NCBI GenBank assembly: GCA_010909165.1
Contig: MU008184.1
Span: 806,001-870,000 of the forward strand
DNA: 64,000 bases
From: Anthoceros angustus
Lineage: Eukaryota > Streptophyta > Anthocerotopsida > Anthocerotales > Anthocerotaceae
Direction: 5' to 3'
Part shown: piece by piece, positions 38,099 to 47,973 of the stretch
Layout: every line of letters starts with the position of its first letter
Position numbering within the stretch: the first letter of the stretch is position 1
Position numbers and translations under genes: made by a program
The notes under the pieces: generated by a model
What the model saw: the letters and a program-made list of their open reading frames with translations, nothing else
What the model was told of the DNA's origin: nothing
The model's database searches: none

Positions 38099-40522
38099 TG
38101 GACTTGGTGGTTGAGCCGACATGTTTCGGCGGATGAAGCTCGAAGAGGCTCTCTTTGGCCAGCTGTTCGGTCTCCGGCCTGGAATTGCTGTTGGATTCTT
38201 TTTATCTAGCCTTACCACGGTACGGCAGTGGAAACTCAAGAGCTCTATGACGACAGCAACCTTTCCATGGCAGTACCTTGACTCTGGAATCTACAATCCT
38301 CCCTCCTCCTAAATCCTGCAAAATAGAGAGGAAATTCTGAATGGTGGCCATTTGGGTGCTTCTTAGTTCTGGGATGATAACCGATTGTAGAACTTGAATT
38401 AAGCTAGGTTTCCCTTTAAAGCAAGCTGTTTGTCAGCTGTACCATGGCTTGGTTGAGGAGAAGGTGGCTTGGCTGAGGAGAAGGTAGAAGTATGGCCCCT
38501 ACTTCCATGGAGCAGGAAATTTCTTGAGTCCAGCGAGGCGGATTAGTGCTAAGATTGGTTCTGACCTAGATCCTTGATCTTCCTTTCAAGACTCACATGC
38601 TTACATAAAGAGTGGAGAGTCGAGATTTCATGCTTTTCAATCAAAGAAACTTTTCAGAAGCTTCGACAAATGGCAGGGGGATCTTTCTTTGCTTTTCATG
38701 GGAGCAGCCCGTGTAACTGGTATTCGATACTGAGGAACGGGCTCAGATCCATGAGCAAGACAGCCTACATGTCTTCTGGTGATTCATATGGACAGGGTAT
38801 TTATCTAGCTGACAACTTCGACTTGTCCTTTACTTATTCAACCCTTCGGATCCCGGATGATAAAGCTCTTCCATGGAAATTTGGGGGAACCTTGGAGTGG
38901 CCTTTCAGTGTGTTGGCTATTTGTGAAGTGGTGAACGGAGTGCCCAACAGTTCTTGGAGAGGGGATACATGTTGTGCCACCAACATCGCAAGATCATGTC
39001 TTAGTACGACGATACTTGCCTGCGCATTTTACAACAAGGCGATGGGATGCAGGATTACAGGCACCATGCTGAGTGCAACAGCAGCACAGACTGTTTCAGG
39101 AGCCGCACTGACTGTTTCAGGACTTTCAGGAGCCACTCTGGTAGCGCCAAGTAGGTCCATTCTGGGCTATTCAGATGGAGCAAGGAGAGTGGCAGATGTG
39201 GACTTGCTTGTTCATTTGCAAAATCTTAAGGTGGCTGATAGTGAAAAGCACAAGTTACAGCTGAAACAGCAACGAGCAACTGCTCTGAAGATTTTGGAGG
39301 AAGACATTGCTCGCCTCATAGCTGAAAAATCATTCAGCAAGCTCAACGTAAGAGGACAGCTTGCAAAAGTGGCTGAAGACCAGAAAAAGTCGAGAACGGG
39401 TGAGGGAACTGCAATGGCAACTCAAGCCATCACCAAAGAACATAGGAACATCCTGAAAGAGATTCGCAAAGAGAAGTTGAAGGCTTCTTCATCTGGAGGT
39501 GCAGCTGCTTCGTTTCTGAGTAACGTCTCCATAGTGATTCCCGATGAGTCTAACTTTTATACTTGGCATGTTCGTCTGGATAAACAACTCTTCAAGGCCT
39601 ATCCTTTATACAAGGACCTCAGTGATTGGGCTGGACGCAGGAAGGATGAGGAGGCCCATGTTTTGCTTGAAGTAACCTTTCCAGGTCGGTTTCCATTTCA
39701 ACCGCCTTTCGTTCGCGTAGTTTATCCTAAATTTGCTTTCCACACAGGACATGTAACAGTTGGTGGAAGTATCTGCATGGAGCTCCTCACAGAGAGTGGA
39801 TGGAATCCTGCTTTTTCTTTTGAGATAGTGTTAGTGCAGATTGTCAATGCCCTCATTGAAGGGGGAGGTAGGATTGACAAGGCTGCAATGGGTCAGTCCT
39901 ACTCGGCCGCAGAGGCGAAGACGGCATTTGAACGTGTTGCTGGTCAGCATGGTTGGAAGATAAGTAGCACATAGTGGACTTGGTGGTTGAGCCGACATGT
40001 TTCGGCGGATGAAGCTCGAAGAGGCTCTCTTTGGCCAGCTGTTCGGTCTCCGGCCTGGAATTGCTGTTGGATTCTTTTTATCTAGCCTTACCACGGTACG
40101 GCAGTGGAAACTCAAGAGCTCTATGACGACAGCAACCTTTCCATGGCAGTACCTTGACTCTGGAATCTACAATCCTCCCTCCTCCTAAATCCTGCAAAAT
40201 AGAGAGGAAATTCTGAATGGTGGCCATTTGGGTGCTTCTTAGTTCTGGGATGATAACCGATTGTAGAACTTGAATTAAGCTAGGTTTCCCTTTAAAGCAA
40301 GCTGTTTGTCAGCTGTACCATGGCTTGGTTGAGGAGAAGGTGGCTTGGCTGAGGAGAAGGTAGAAGTATGGCCCCCTACTTCCGCATGGAGCAGGAAATT
40401 TCTTGAGTCCAGCGAGAGCGGATTAGTGCTAAGATTGGTTCTGACCTAGATCCTTGATCTTCCTTTCAAGACTCACATGCTTACATAAAGAGTGGAGAGT
40501 CGAGATTTCATGCTTTCAATCA
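36769..40522 (+). repeat. Tandem duplication, 1.88-kb unit (PARP catalytic plus E2 part)
   Basis: 36769-38645 and 38646-40522 are near-identical. Both begin at AAACTTTTCAGAAGCTTCGA. The right end at 40522 reads AAACTTTTTACAGAAGTTTC, so the exchange used this short homology. Observed differences are mostly one-base gains or losses in homopolymers and a few short indels. Confidence 0.9.
38646..39974 (+). CDS. Duplicated 3' half of the PARP-E2 gene (partial)
   Basis: The open frame covers the PARP catalytic part from FQKLRQMAGGSFFAFHGSS through a locally shifted stretch (about 38939-39045, where GS-AQQFLERG of copy 1 reads GVPNSSWRGD) and then, in one frame, the coiled segment and the complete E2 domain ending ERVAGQHGWKISST. 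It lacks the N-terminal two thirds. Without a promoter it is probably not an independent gene, but it shows that PARP and E2 domains are translated as one protein. Confidence 0.8.
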   Translation, partial: ETFQKLRQMAGGSFFAFHGSSPCNWYSILRNGLRSMSKTAYMSSGDSYGQGIYLADNFDLSFTYSTLRIPDDKALPWKFGGTLEWPFSVLAICEVVNGVPNSSWRGDTCCATNIARSCLSTTILACAFYNKAMGCRITGTMLSATAAQTVSGAALTVSGLSGATLVAPSRSILGYSDGARRVADVDLLVHLQNLKVADSEKHKLQLKQQRATALKILEEDIARLIAEKSFSKLNVRGQLAKVAEDQKKSRTGEGTAMATQAITKEHRNILKEIRKEKLKASSSGGAAASFLSNVSIVIPDESNFYTWHVRLDKQLFKAYPLYKDLSDWAGRRKDEEAHVLLEVTFPGRFPFQPPFVRVVYPKFAFHTGHVTVGGSICMELLTESGWNPAFSFEIVLVQIVNALIEGGGRIDKAAMGQSYSAAEAKTAFERVAGQHGWKISST

Positions 40523-40684
40523 AAGAAACTTTTTACAGAAGTTTCAAGGGTCTGTCTTGCTCGAGCGAGCCTCAGCAGTGGACAAAACTTACTCCCCCCC
40601 CGCTACCATCAGATATTAAACTCTGTTCTGTTCATAGTATGCCTACAGGCTGAGCACTCGTTTGGACAGTGAAGTCCTTCTCGA
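40523..40684. other. Short intergenic gap
   Basis: Lies between the duplication end and the stop codon of the minus-strand 11S gene. Nothing recognised. Confidence 0.5.
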
Positions 40685-42344
40685 CTAAAAGCTCTCAAAC
40701 CTTGAGGAAGCTGCTCCCGAAGGCAGGCTTTCTCTGGCGCCCTTGGCCAGCAGTAGGCAGCAAAAGAGCCTCCCGCTCCCGCCGATTCTCTCTAGCTTCT
40801 CGTACTCCACATCAATGTTGAAAGCTGCTGCAGCCATGTCTTCCGGGAGCCTCCTCAACACGGAGGTCCTGCCTGCCAGAGCCTCAACAAGGGGCCTGCA
40901 AATACAGACGTTCAGTCAGACGATGGGATCACAGACCATCAAGTTCACATCCTTCTGCTAGCTAAGCAGACTTGTAAAATACGCACTGGTCGGTGGTGTA
41001 GAAGCTGATCCATTCCAAGCCCTCTTCGCCAGCCTGAACGCCGTGGGCATGGAAACGGGGAACCACGTATGCGTCACCTTCCCTCACTTCCCTATCCACA
41101 AGCTGCTCCCCGTTGTTGCTGACGATCTGCAGATTAGCGCTGCCCCTCAGGATGTGCACGATCTCATGTCCTGTGGGCGACCACTGGGGAGCCACAATCG
41201 CGTTCTGCAACAGCCCACAAGACACGATATCTTCTCATGAGGCAGCAGAGAGGTCGAGAGTGCCGGCTGATCAAAGAGTTGGAAAACGTTCATGGCTGGG
41301 TTGTGAGATTGTACGCTCTCGAGATGGCCGTATGTCAGGCCCAGGTCGACAGCCTTGAGGATAGGCAGCTTGAACCTGTTCACGCTGTTGTAGAAACCAG
41401 CATCGCGGACGCGAACGTCAGCGGATCCGTTAGCAAGGCACGCACGGAGATCGGGGTCGGCCCGCTCGGCAGATCGGGAGTAGCTTCGCTGCTCTCCCCT
41501 GTTCGCCGATTCCGGGAGCCTGATTTCACGCTCCACCCGCACAATGCCAGCGCCCCTCTGGCTCTCCAAGAGCTCGTCCACTCGGCTCTCGTCCAGGTCC
41601 CACGCATCAGCCAGGAATTCCCTCCTGAAGCCGTGGAGGATTCCTCTGGATTCCTCCTGCCCACGTTCCCCCCGCCCATGTTCCCATTCCCGTTCCCGCC
41701 TCCTTCCCCGCCTGCTCTCGCCGCTTCCGCCGCCAATCAGATTGAACGCCTGCAACGATCGGGCGTCAGTCTTGGATGGGGATTCATTCGCACTGAATTT
41801 GCTGCGCACGCCTTCAGGCTTGCGCCCACTTACAGTGTAATCAGCGTCCTGTGAAGCAGATGTATCTGCGAAGCCCAGGATGCGGAGTTCGTGGTTGCCA
41901 CTGTTGTCGGGGGAAGGCAACGAATTCGCCGCGCCTCACACGGCGAACTCCAGATGACTCACCCAAGGAGTAGCCGCTCAGAATCCCCACAATGCCCTCT
42001 CCTGCGCCAGCAATGACAGTTGCAAGCAGCGTTCATCTCGCCTGATCATGCATCACATTACGACAGACTGTCCAGATTGAAACTTGACACTCACCTTCCT
42101 CAACGTAGCCGATGGCAGCGGAATCAGAGTACTGGGGCAGAAGCAGGCCACGCTGGCTGAGAGTGATCCTGGCTCCTGCAACATTGGCGTCTCTCAGGGC
42201 CCGGACATCCCACTGTTCGAGCCGTCCTCCATCTGTCCGGAGGATCTCTTGCGGCTCTCCGAGATGGAGGTCCTCACGCTCGGCGTTGGCGAAGGATGCA
42301 ACCAGGAGCAGGCCCAAGGCTAAAGCCAAAGCTGAGCGACCCAT
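40685..42344 (-). CDS. Legumin-like 11S cupin, about 426 aa, five exons (one frameshift)
   Basis: Exons on the minus strand: 42344-42095, 42001-41834, 41749-41315, 41204-40987, 40895-40685; introns 84-110 bp. The signal peptide is MGRSALALALGLLLVASFAN with cleavage near ANA. The first cupin follows legumins (GGRLEQWDV, GLLLPQYSDSAAIGYVEEG, NHELRILGFADTS). Then come an Arg/Gly/Glu-rich variable region (GRRREREWEHGRGERG), EFLADAWDLDESRVDELL, and the second cupin (KLPILKAVDLGLTYG, NAIVAPQWSPTGHEIVHILR, VVPRFHAHGVQAG, LAGRTSVLRRLPEDMAAAAF). Asn-Ala/Ile after the exon 3 joint stands where legumins are processed (N-G), so Gly is replaced. In exon 2 a run of five C gives a frameshift that four C would remove. 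Secreted storage-type protein; similar short legumin-like proteins are known from fern spores. Confidence 0.85.
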
Positions 42345-43093
42345 GGTGGACAGTGCAGGTTGGAATGCTGGATGAAGGAAGCAGCAGAGGCGAGCTCGAG
42401 CATTTGTACTGGTGGATGGCAGAGGCGGAAATGGCGAATGTATCAACATGCAGTCTCACTTGGGCAGCACTGCCAGTTCACCTCTCTCGGATCCGTTCCA
42501 AGTTCCAAGAGTCGTTTTTGAGAACTCCTTCATGCACCTGCTCAATGCCTGCATCTGTCTCGATCTTCACCGTTTCCGAGTTCCATAACACGAATTTCCT
42601 CCCAGCACAAAATGCTGCCCCGAGACCAAACAAAGGCAAACGCAAACGAGGTTTTCTGACCATTTAGGTTTCCAACTGAATCTGTGGACTTCTCGTTTCA
42701 GATATCATCAAATGGGCCTGGACCTGGACGAGGAATTTGGCCATTCTTCAAGTAGAGGGGATGGGTGTCCCGAACGGGCCACCTGCCGACAATCGCTGCA
42801 ATCGATAGGGATAAAATGTTTCTTGGCCCGCAAGAATGCCTTGCTCAGACCTTCTGCACTAAAGTGATTTGCAGGCGGGGAGAAACAATTGCTTCAAGAC
42901 TGCTTTGCAAGACACCACAAATTTCAGTTGCTGGACTTCCAACTTGGAAGTCATTTTGACCCTGCCCCGGCCTCGGTCGTGCAAAAAATAGTTGGGGACC
43001 GGCGGTCGTCGAAGTTGCCGGTCCGGATCCCGGTTCGCCATTCTTCCTGGGGACGGACCGAGACCGACGGTCCCGGAAAGTGCTGGTTCAAAT
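42345..43093. other. Intergenic; GGTCCCGG-type repeats near the right end
   Basis: No gene recognised. From 42960 the sequence is rich in CCGGTC/GACCGA words (for example GGGGACGGACCGAGACCGAC), which resume at 44240-44330 beyond the solo LTR. The LTR therefore split a simple-sequence region. Confidence 0.5.
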
Positions 43094-43436
43094 TGAACTT
43101 ATGAATCATATTATGAGTTATGATCATTACGGGTTTAAAAAAAACTATATTAATTATAAATTATATAAATTATAGAGTGGTAGAGTAACACCCCTTTTCA
43201 GGGGGGTAAGACAGTCATGCAGTTAGCGACAAAAATATCACCAGACATAGCACTAGGCCTCTAAGTAGCCCGCCGTCGACAAAAATATCACGGACACTAG
43301 GCCTCTAGTAGCCGCCGTCCTTCCACGGGGCGACTCGCGATTAATCGTCACACTGCTGTTTATTCCAGCAAGAGTCAACAAGAATACATGAGAGATCAGA
43401 GAGAGCTCCCCATCTTTGCCTAAGCTAGGAGCTTAG

Positions 43437-43800
43437 CTCTCTCTTCTCGATCTCCTCCTCAACAGCTCTCCTCTAGCACGCTCACACTCTAGGCTCCCAA
43501 GGCCTCTCTCTTCTCGATCTCCTCCTCAACAGCTCTCCTCTAGCACGCTCACACTCTAGGCTCCCAAGGCCTCTAGGCACCACAGTCCTATCCTCACACT
43601 CTAGGCTCCCAAGGCCTCTAGGCACCACAGTCTTATCCTCACACTCTAGGCTCCCAAGGCCTCTAGGCACCACAGTCCTCTAGGCACCACAGTCCTATCC
43701 TCACAAGAGTGTAGCTCCCGAGTGCTAGGATCCTTCTAGACATGCTCACACTCTAGGCTCCCAAGGCCTCTAGGCACCAAAGTCCTATCCTCAAGAGTGT
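43437..43800. repeat. Minisatellite in the solo LTR
   Basis: Repeats of CACACTCTAGGCTCCCAAGG followed by CCTCTAGGCACCACAGTCCT, unit about 48 bp, with about five full or partial copies. A 5' block carrying CTCGATCTCCTCCTCAACAG is itself doubled. Confidence 0.85.
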
Positions 43801-43925
43801 AGCTCCCCATGCTAGGATTACAAGATGCCTCTCTAGGGCTAGCCTCATCTCCTTTTTATAGGGAGGCTTACATTATTTCCAAAGTAACTGCTTAAAGCAG
43901 ACTTTCTTCCTTAAGCCCTAAACTA

Positions 43926-44232
43926 AATCTTACCACCACTACTTACAACTTACTAACTAGATCCAGGGCTGCATGCTTCTCATGCAAGGCCTCCTACTGG
44001 TGGTCCATATTAGAACTTATTAGGTGAGGTTTCAACGCTAAGTCTTACCACCACTACTTACAACTTACTAACTAGATCTAGGTGGTCCATATTAGAACTT
44101 ATTAGGTGAGGTTTCAACGCTAAGTCTTACCACCACTACTTACAACTTACTAACTAGATCCAGGGCTGCATGTTTCTCATGCAAGGCCTCTTACTGGTGG
44201 TCCATATTAGAACTTATTAGGTGAGGTTTCAA
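43926..44232. repeat. Tandem repeat, three partial copies
   Basis: Three copies of TCTTACCACCACTACTTACA..GGTGGTCCATATTAGAACTT..GTGAGGTTTCAAC. The middle copy lacks the GGGCTGCATG segment. Confidence 0.85.
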
Positions 44233-44239
44233 CACAAAC

Positions 44240-44752
44240 CGAGAGTCCCGAAAAGTGCCGGTCCCTGTCCCGTGGAAAACCGAGGGTGGGTGGAAAACGC
44301 CAGTCCCCGGGACCGAGAGAGTAGCCGGTCAAAATGAAGCCCTGCTTCGAAGGCCTAGGCATATTTCCTTCGGACACCATGCTTTCCTTCCCTTACAGAC
44401 GCTTGAGAGGATGAGATGAGCATTTTTCCTCGAAGTCATTCCTTGCGAAATGCCTGAGAGCACCAACTGCAAATGCAGAGCATCTTGACAGCTGAATGCG
44501 ATGGGGGATGGATGAAGCAGAGCACCACCGCAAACACAGCGGGAGGAGCGACCAAGACTAGGGGCACGGTTCTCTAACCATTCTTTTGCTAAACACTTCG
44601 TCCTAAGGGATGACATCGATTTGGCAACCATGTTAGACTATGTTCCAATTTGTTCCTTTGTTACTCTTCAAGGTGGTGTGGTAATGCACAGTACGTAGGC
44701 ATCCTGCCATGGTTTGTTGTGCGCCTCATCTTCCGACCGCGGTCCCCGTACG
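44240..44752 (+). other. Upstream region of PPR cluster B
   Basis: GC-rich repeat remainder to about 44330. From about 44690 the sequence is homologous to 47911-47973, upstream of the next PPR gene. No promoter element was identified. Confidence 0.4.
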
Positions 44753-47554
44753 ATGGCCACAGTATGGCAGCCGGACCCGTTGTGGACCCAACAAATTGGT
44801 GTGTGCACAGGGCTTCTACGAGGACCTCCGGCTCACCTGACCCCAAGCGTCAGGGGTCAAGCCTTGGCGAACAACCAAGTCTCCAGTTGCAGCAGTGTAA
44901 GGAGCCCAGCACTTCCACTTCCGATAAAATGTGTGGGTGGGGACGGATTTTCCAGCGATGGTCGTCGCCAGGAGCAGGAGCACTTGTGGCAACAATTGTT
45001 TCTGGACCCTACCATGTGGTGGGACAACAGACGAGATAAGAAGAGCTCCCGTTCGCCTGACTTCCGGCGTAAGGGGTCCGGCGAGGTCCTGTGGTTAAGC
45101 AGCATGTTCAAGCCAGCTTGGGTGGATGACCAGCTCGTTGCTTTGGATATGCAGATGGGTCATGGTGCCTGTCCTTGCAAATCGAGCTCTCGGGACATGC
45201 CTCAACCTGGCAGGGGTGCGGGATCGGAAATGGGCGTCGTAACGGCTATAACTGTGAGCACGTTATGTCAGCAGAAGAAGCTTTCTGAGGCCGTTGGAGC
45301 CCTGGAATCTCTGGCGCAGACAGACTCTGCCATTTCTCAGTCTTTGTTTTATACTGTGCTGAAACTCTGTGCAGATAGGAAGGATCTGGTTGTGGGGCGG
45401 CGAGTTCATGACCTCACTGTCACACTCGGATACGATTCGGATGCATACTTGGGGAACCATCTCTTGCGCATGTATGTGTGTGGAGGTGGGCTACAAGAGG
45501 CCATGGATGTGTTCACCAGGGTAGGCAAACCCGATGCCTTCATGTGGGGTTCCATAATCTCCGCCTATGCTAAACATGGGAAATCGAAGGAGGCCATACA
45601 ACTTTACCATGAGATGTGTAGGTCAGGAGTGAAGGCAGATAATCACGTCTTTGTAGCTGCCCTTCAAGCTTGTGCATTTGCCGGCGACTTGGAATCTGGG
45701 AGAAAAGTGCACTTTGATGTGTTGCACAGTGGCATTCCTCCCAACCTGTTTGTTGGAAACTGTCTGGTGGACATGTATGCAAAATGTGGCCAACTGGACG
45801 ATGCACGCCAGGTTTTTGACAGCATGCCACAAAGGATGTGGTGACATGGAATGCCCTGATATGGGTATGCAAAATGTGGAACTGAAGATGCACGCCAGGT
45901 TTTTGACAGCAGCCACAAAAATGTGGTGACATGGAATGCCCTGATTGCTGGGTATACAGCAAGGCTTTCAGCGCTTGTTCTATGGACAAATGGAGCAGGA
46001 GGGCCTGATTTTGGCTAACCATGTTACTTTTGCTTGCCTTCTGAAGGCCTGTGCAAGCACTGGTGCCTTACAGAAGGGCAGGCAGCTGCACTCACAGATT
46101 GTGGAAGAGGACTGCTGGATAACTGGTGGGCACCTGCCTGGTGGACATGTATGCAAAATGGCAACTGCCTGGTGGACATGTATGCAAAATGTGGAACTGA
46201 AGATGCACGCCAGGTTTTTGACAGCTTGCCCACAAAGGATGTGGTGACATGGACGGCCCTTATAGGTGGGTATGCAAAATGTGGCGAACTGGACGGTGCA
46301 CGCCAGGTTTTTGACAGCTTGGCCACAAAAAATGTGGTGACATGGAATGCCCTGATTGCTGGGTATACACAGCAAGGGCTTGGTCAGGAGGCGCTTCTAC
46401 TCTATGGACGAATGGAGCAGGAGGGCCTGATTTTGGCTAACCATGTTACTTTTGCTTGCCTTCTGAAGGCTTGTGCAAGCACTGGTGCCTTACAGAGAGG
46501 CAGGCAGCTGCACTCACAGATTGTGGAAAGAGGGCTGCTACATCACCCACTGGTGGGGACCTGCCTGGTGGACATGTATGCAAAATGTGGCGAATTGGAA
46601 GATGCACGCCGGATTTTTGACAGCTTGCGCACAAAGGATGTGGTGACATGGAATGCCCTGATATCTGGGTATGGTACTTGTGACGAAGGTCACAGAGCAC
46701 TAGCTTGTTTTGAGGAGATGTTAGTTGCGGGTATTCAGCCTGATGATGCTACGTTTACCTCCCTTTTGGTAGCATGCAGCCATGAGGGATTGGTGCATGA
46801 GGGTCGCAAGCACTTCAATTCCATGGCTGAACAGCATGGCTTGAAACCTACGACTGAGCATTATAATTGCATGGTTGACCTTCTTGGGCGTGCAGGCCAT
46901 TTAGACGAGGCTGAGAACATGCTCTTATCATGTGAGGGCCAAAGTAATGTTGTGGGATTGACGTCTTTGCTGAATGCGTGCAAAAGTCACGGGGATGTAG
47001 AGAGGGCGATGCGGTGTTTTGAAAGCCTTGTTAGACTGGACCCTCAGCGAGCGTCCGCATATGTCCTCATGGCCAGTGCCTATGCAGATGCAGGTAGGTG
47101 GACCGACGTAGAGAGGATTGAAGCACAGAGAATGGTAGCAAGAGCTAGTAAGAAACCTGCAGTGGCAACCATTGAGGTGAAGAAGCAGGTACATACATTT
47201 TTGGTGGGAGAAAGAAGAGATGATATTGCGCTTAAGGTAGAGAGCACGAATGCACGTCTCAAGCAGGAAGGAGGCCACGTACCCCACACAAAGTTGGTGT
47301 TGAAGCCACTGTCTGAAAAGGAAAAGGAAGACGTGCTTTGCGGGCATGCTGAGAAGCTAGCTCTGGCGTTTGGTCTTTTGAACACTCCGAGTGGCACCCC
47401 TCTGGTGGTAACAAAGAATCTACGCATGTGCAGTGACTGTCACAGTTCCACGGAGATCATGTCAAGGCTTGAAAAGAGAGATATTGTTGTAAAGGATGGC
47501 TACCGTGTGCATCGATTTGCAGCTGGTTGTTGCAGTTGTAAAGGTCGACCGTGA
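44753..47554 (+). pseudogene. PPR-E-DYW:KP protein, scrambled in the middle
   Basis: Starts MATVWQPDPLWTQQIGVCTG, parallel to the intact gene at 47974. The N-terminal frame runs to 45844 through MYVCGGGLQEAMDVF and MYAKCGQLDDARQVF, then breaks at CCACAAAGGATGTGG (bases lost relative to the other gene). From 45845 to about 46230 short pieces of PPR triplets are repeated and truncated. The frame is open again to 47554: two more P motifs, S motif MYAKCGELEDARRIF, P2-L2-S2, E1, E2 and a KP-type box SKKPAVATIEVKKQVHTFLV. The deaminase-like domain has CGHAEKLALAFGLL (zinc/active-site HAE) and MCSDCH (CxxC), and the end is CCSCKGRP. The KP box and GRP end are the variant linked to U-to-C editing. 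As assembled it cannot make the whole protein. Confidence 0.85.
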
Positions 47555-47973
47555 TAATGACGAAGAATTAGCCAGTGCTTATGTGTGGACGCCGGAATAT
47601 TGCTTTCTTCTGACCGTTGAACGTGCTTGCCTAACTCCATACCTCTTCAGACTCAAACGAGCTGTCGTTATCACCTGTATGTTATGTCACCTACTTTTGC
47701 TAGGTGTATCTTATCGAGGAGAGAGTGATCTTATGTACAGAAAGAGGTTGGCACCTAGAGGCAGTCTTCGGGAGTAGAACATGAACCTCCACCACTTCGA
47801 ATTAATTTCAGTAATCCCACTCCTCCTGAATGTGTGTAAAAGCTTGTGCATTGTCCTTGCGAAGGGTGATGTCGACTCTTCACGTTTCGTTTGTCATTCA
47901 CGGTTCCTAGGCATTCCGCTGCGGTCTGCACTAGTTGTCGTGCGTCTCATGTTCCGAAAGCGGTGCCTGAAAG
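47555..47973 (+). other. Spacer between the two cluster B genes
   Basis: No gene recognised. The right part is homologous to the upstream region of the first cluster B gene. Confidence 0.5.

Larger units (their letters stand above)
43094..44234 (-). mobile_element. Probable solo LTR, 1.14 kb
   Basis: On the minus strand it begins TGTTGAAACC and ends TAAGTTCA, with near-identical 5-bp flanks CAAAT (43089-43093) and CAAAC (44235-44239). Inside are a TATA box (TATAAAAAGG at 43860-43851) and downstream AATAAA (43364-43359), the order expected for an LTR. No primer site or coding part adjoins it, so it is a solo LTR or terminal-repeat-only element. It is full of internal tandem repeats. Confidence 0.55.
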
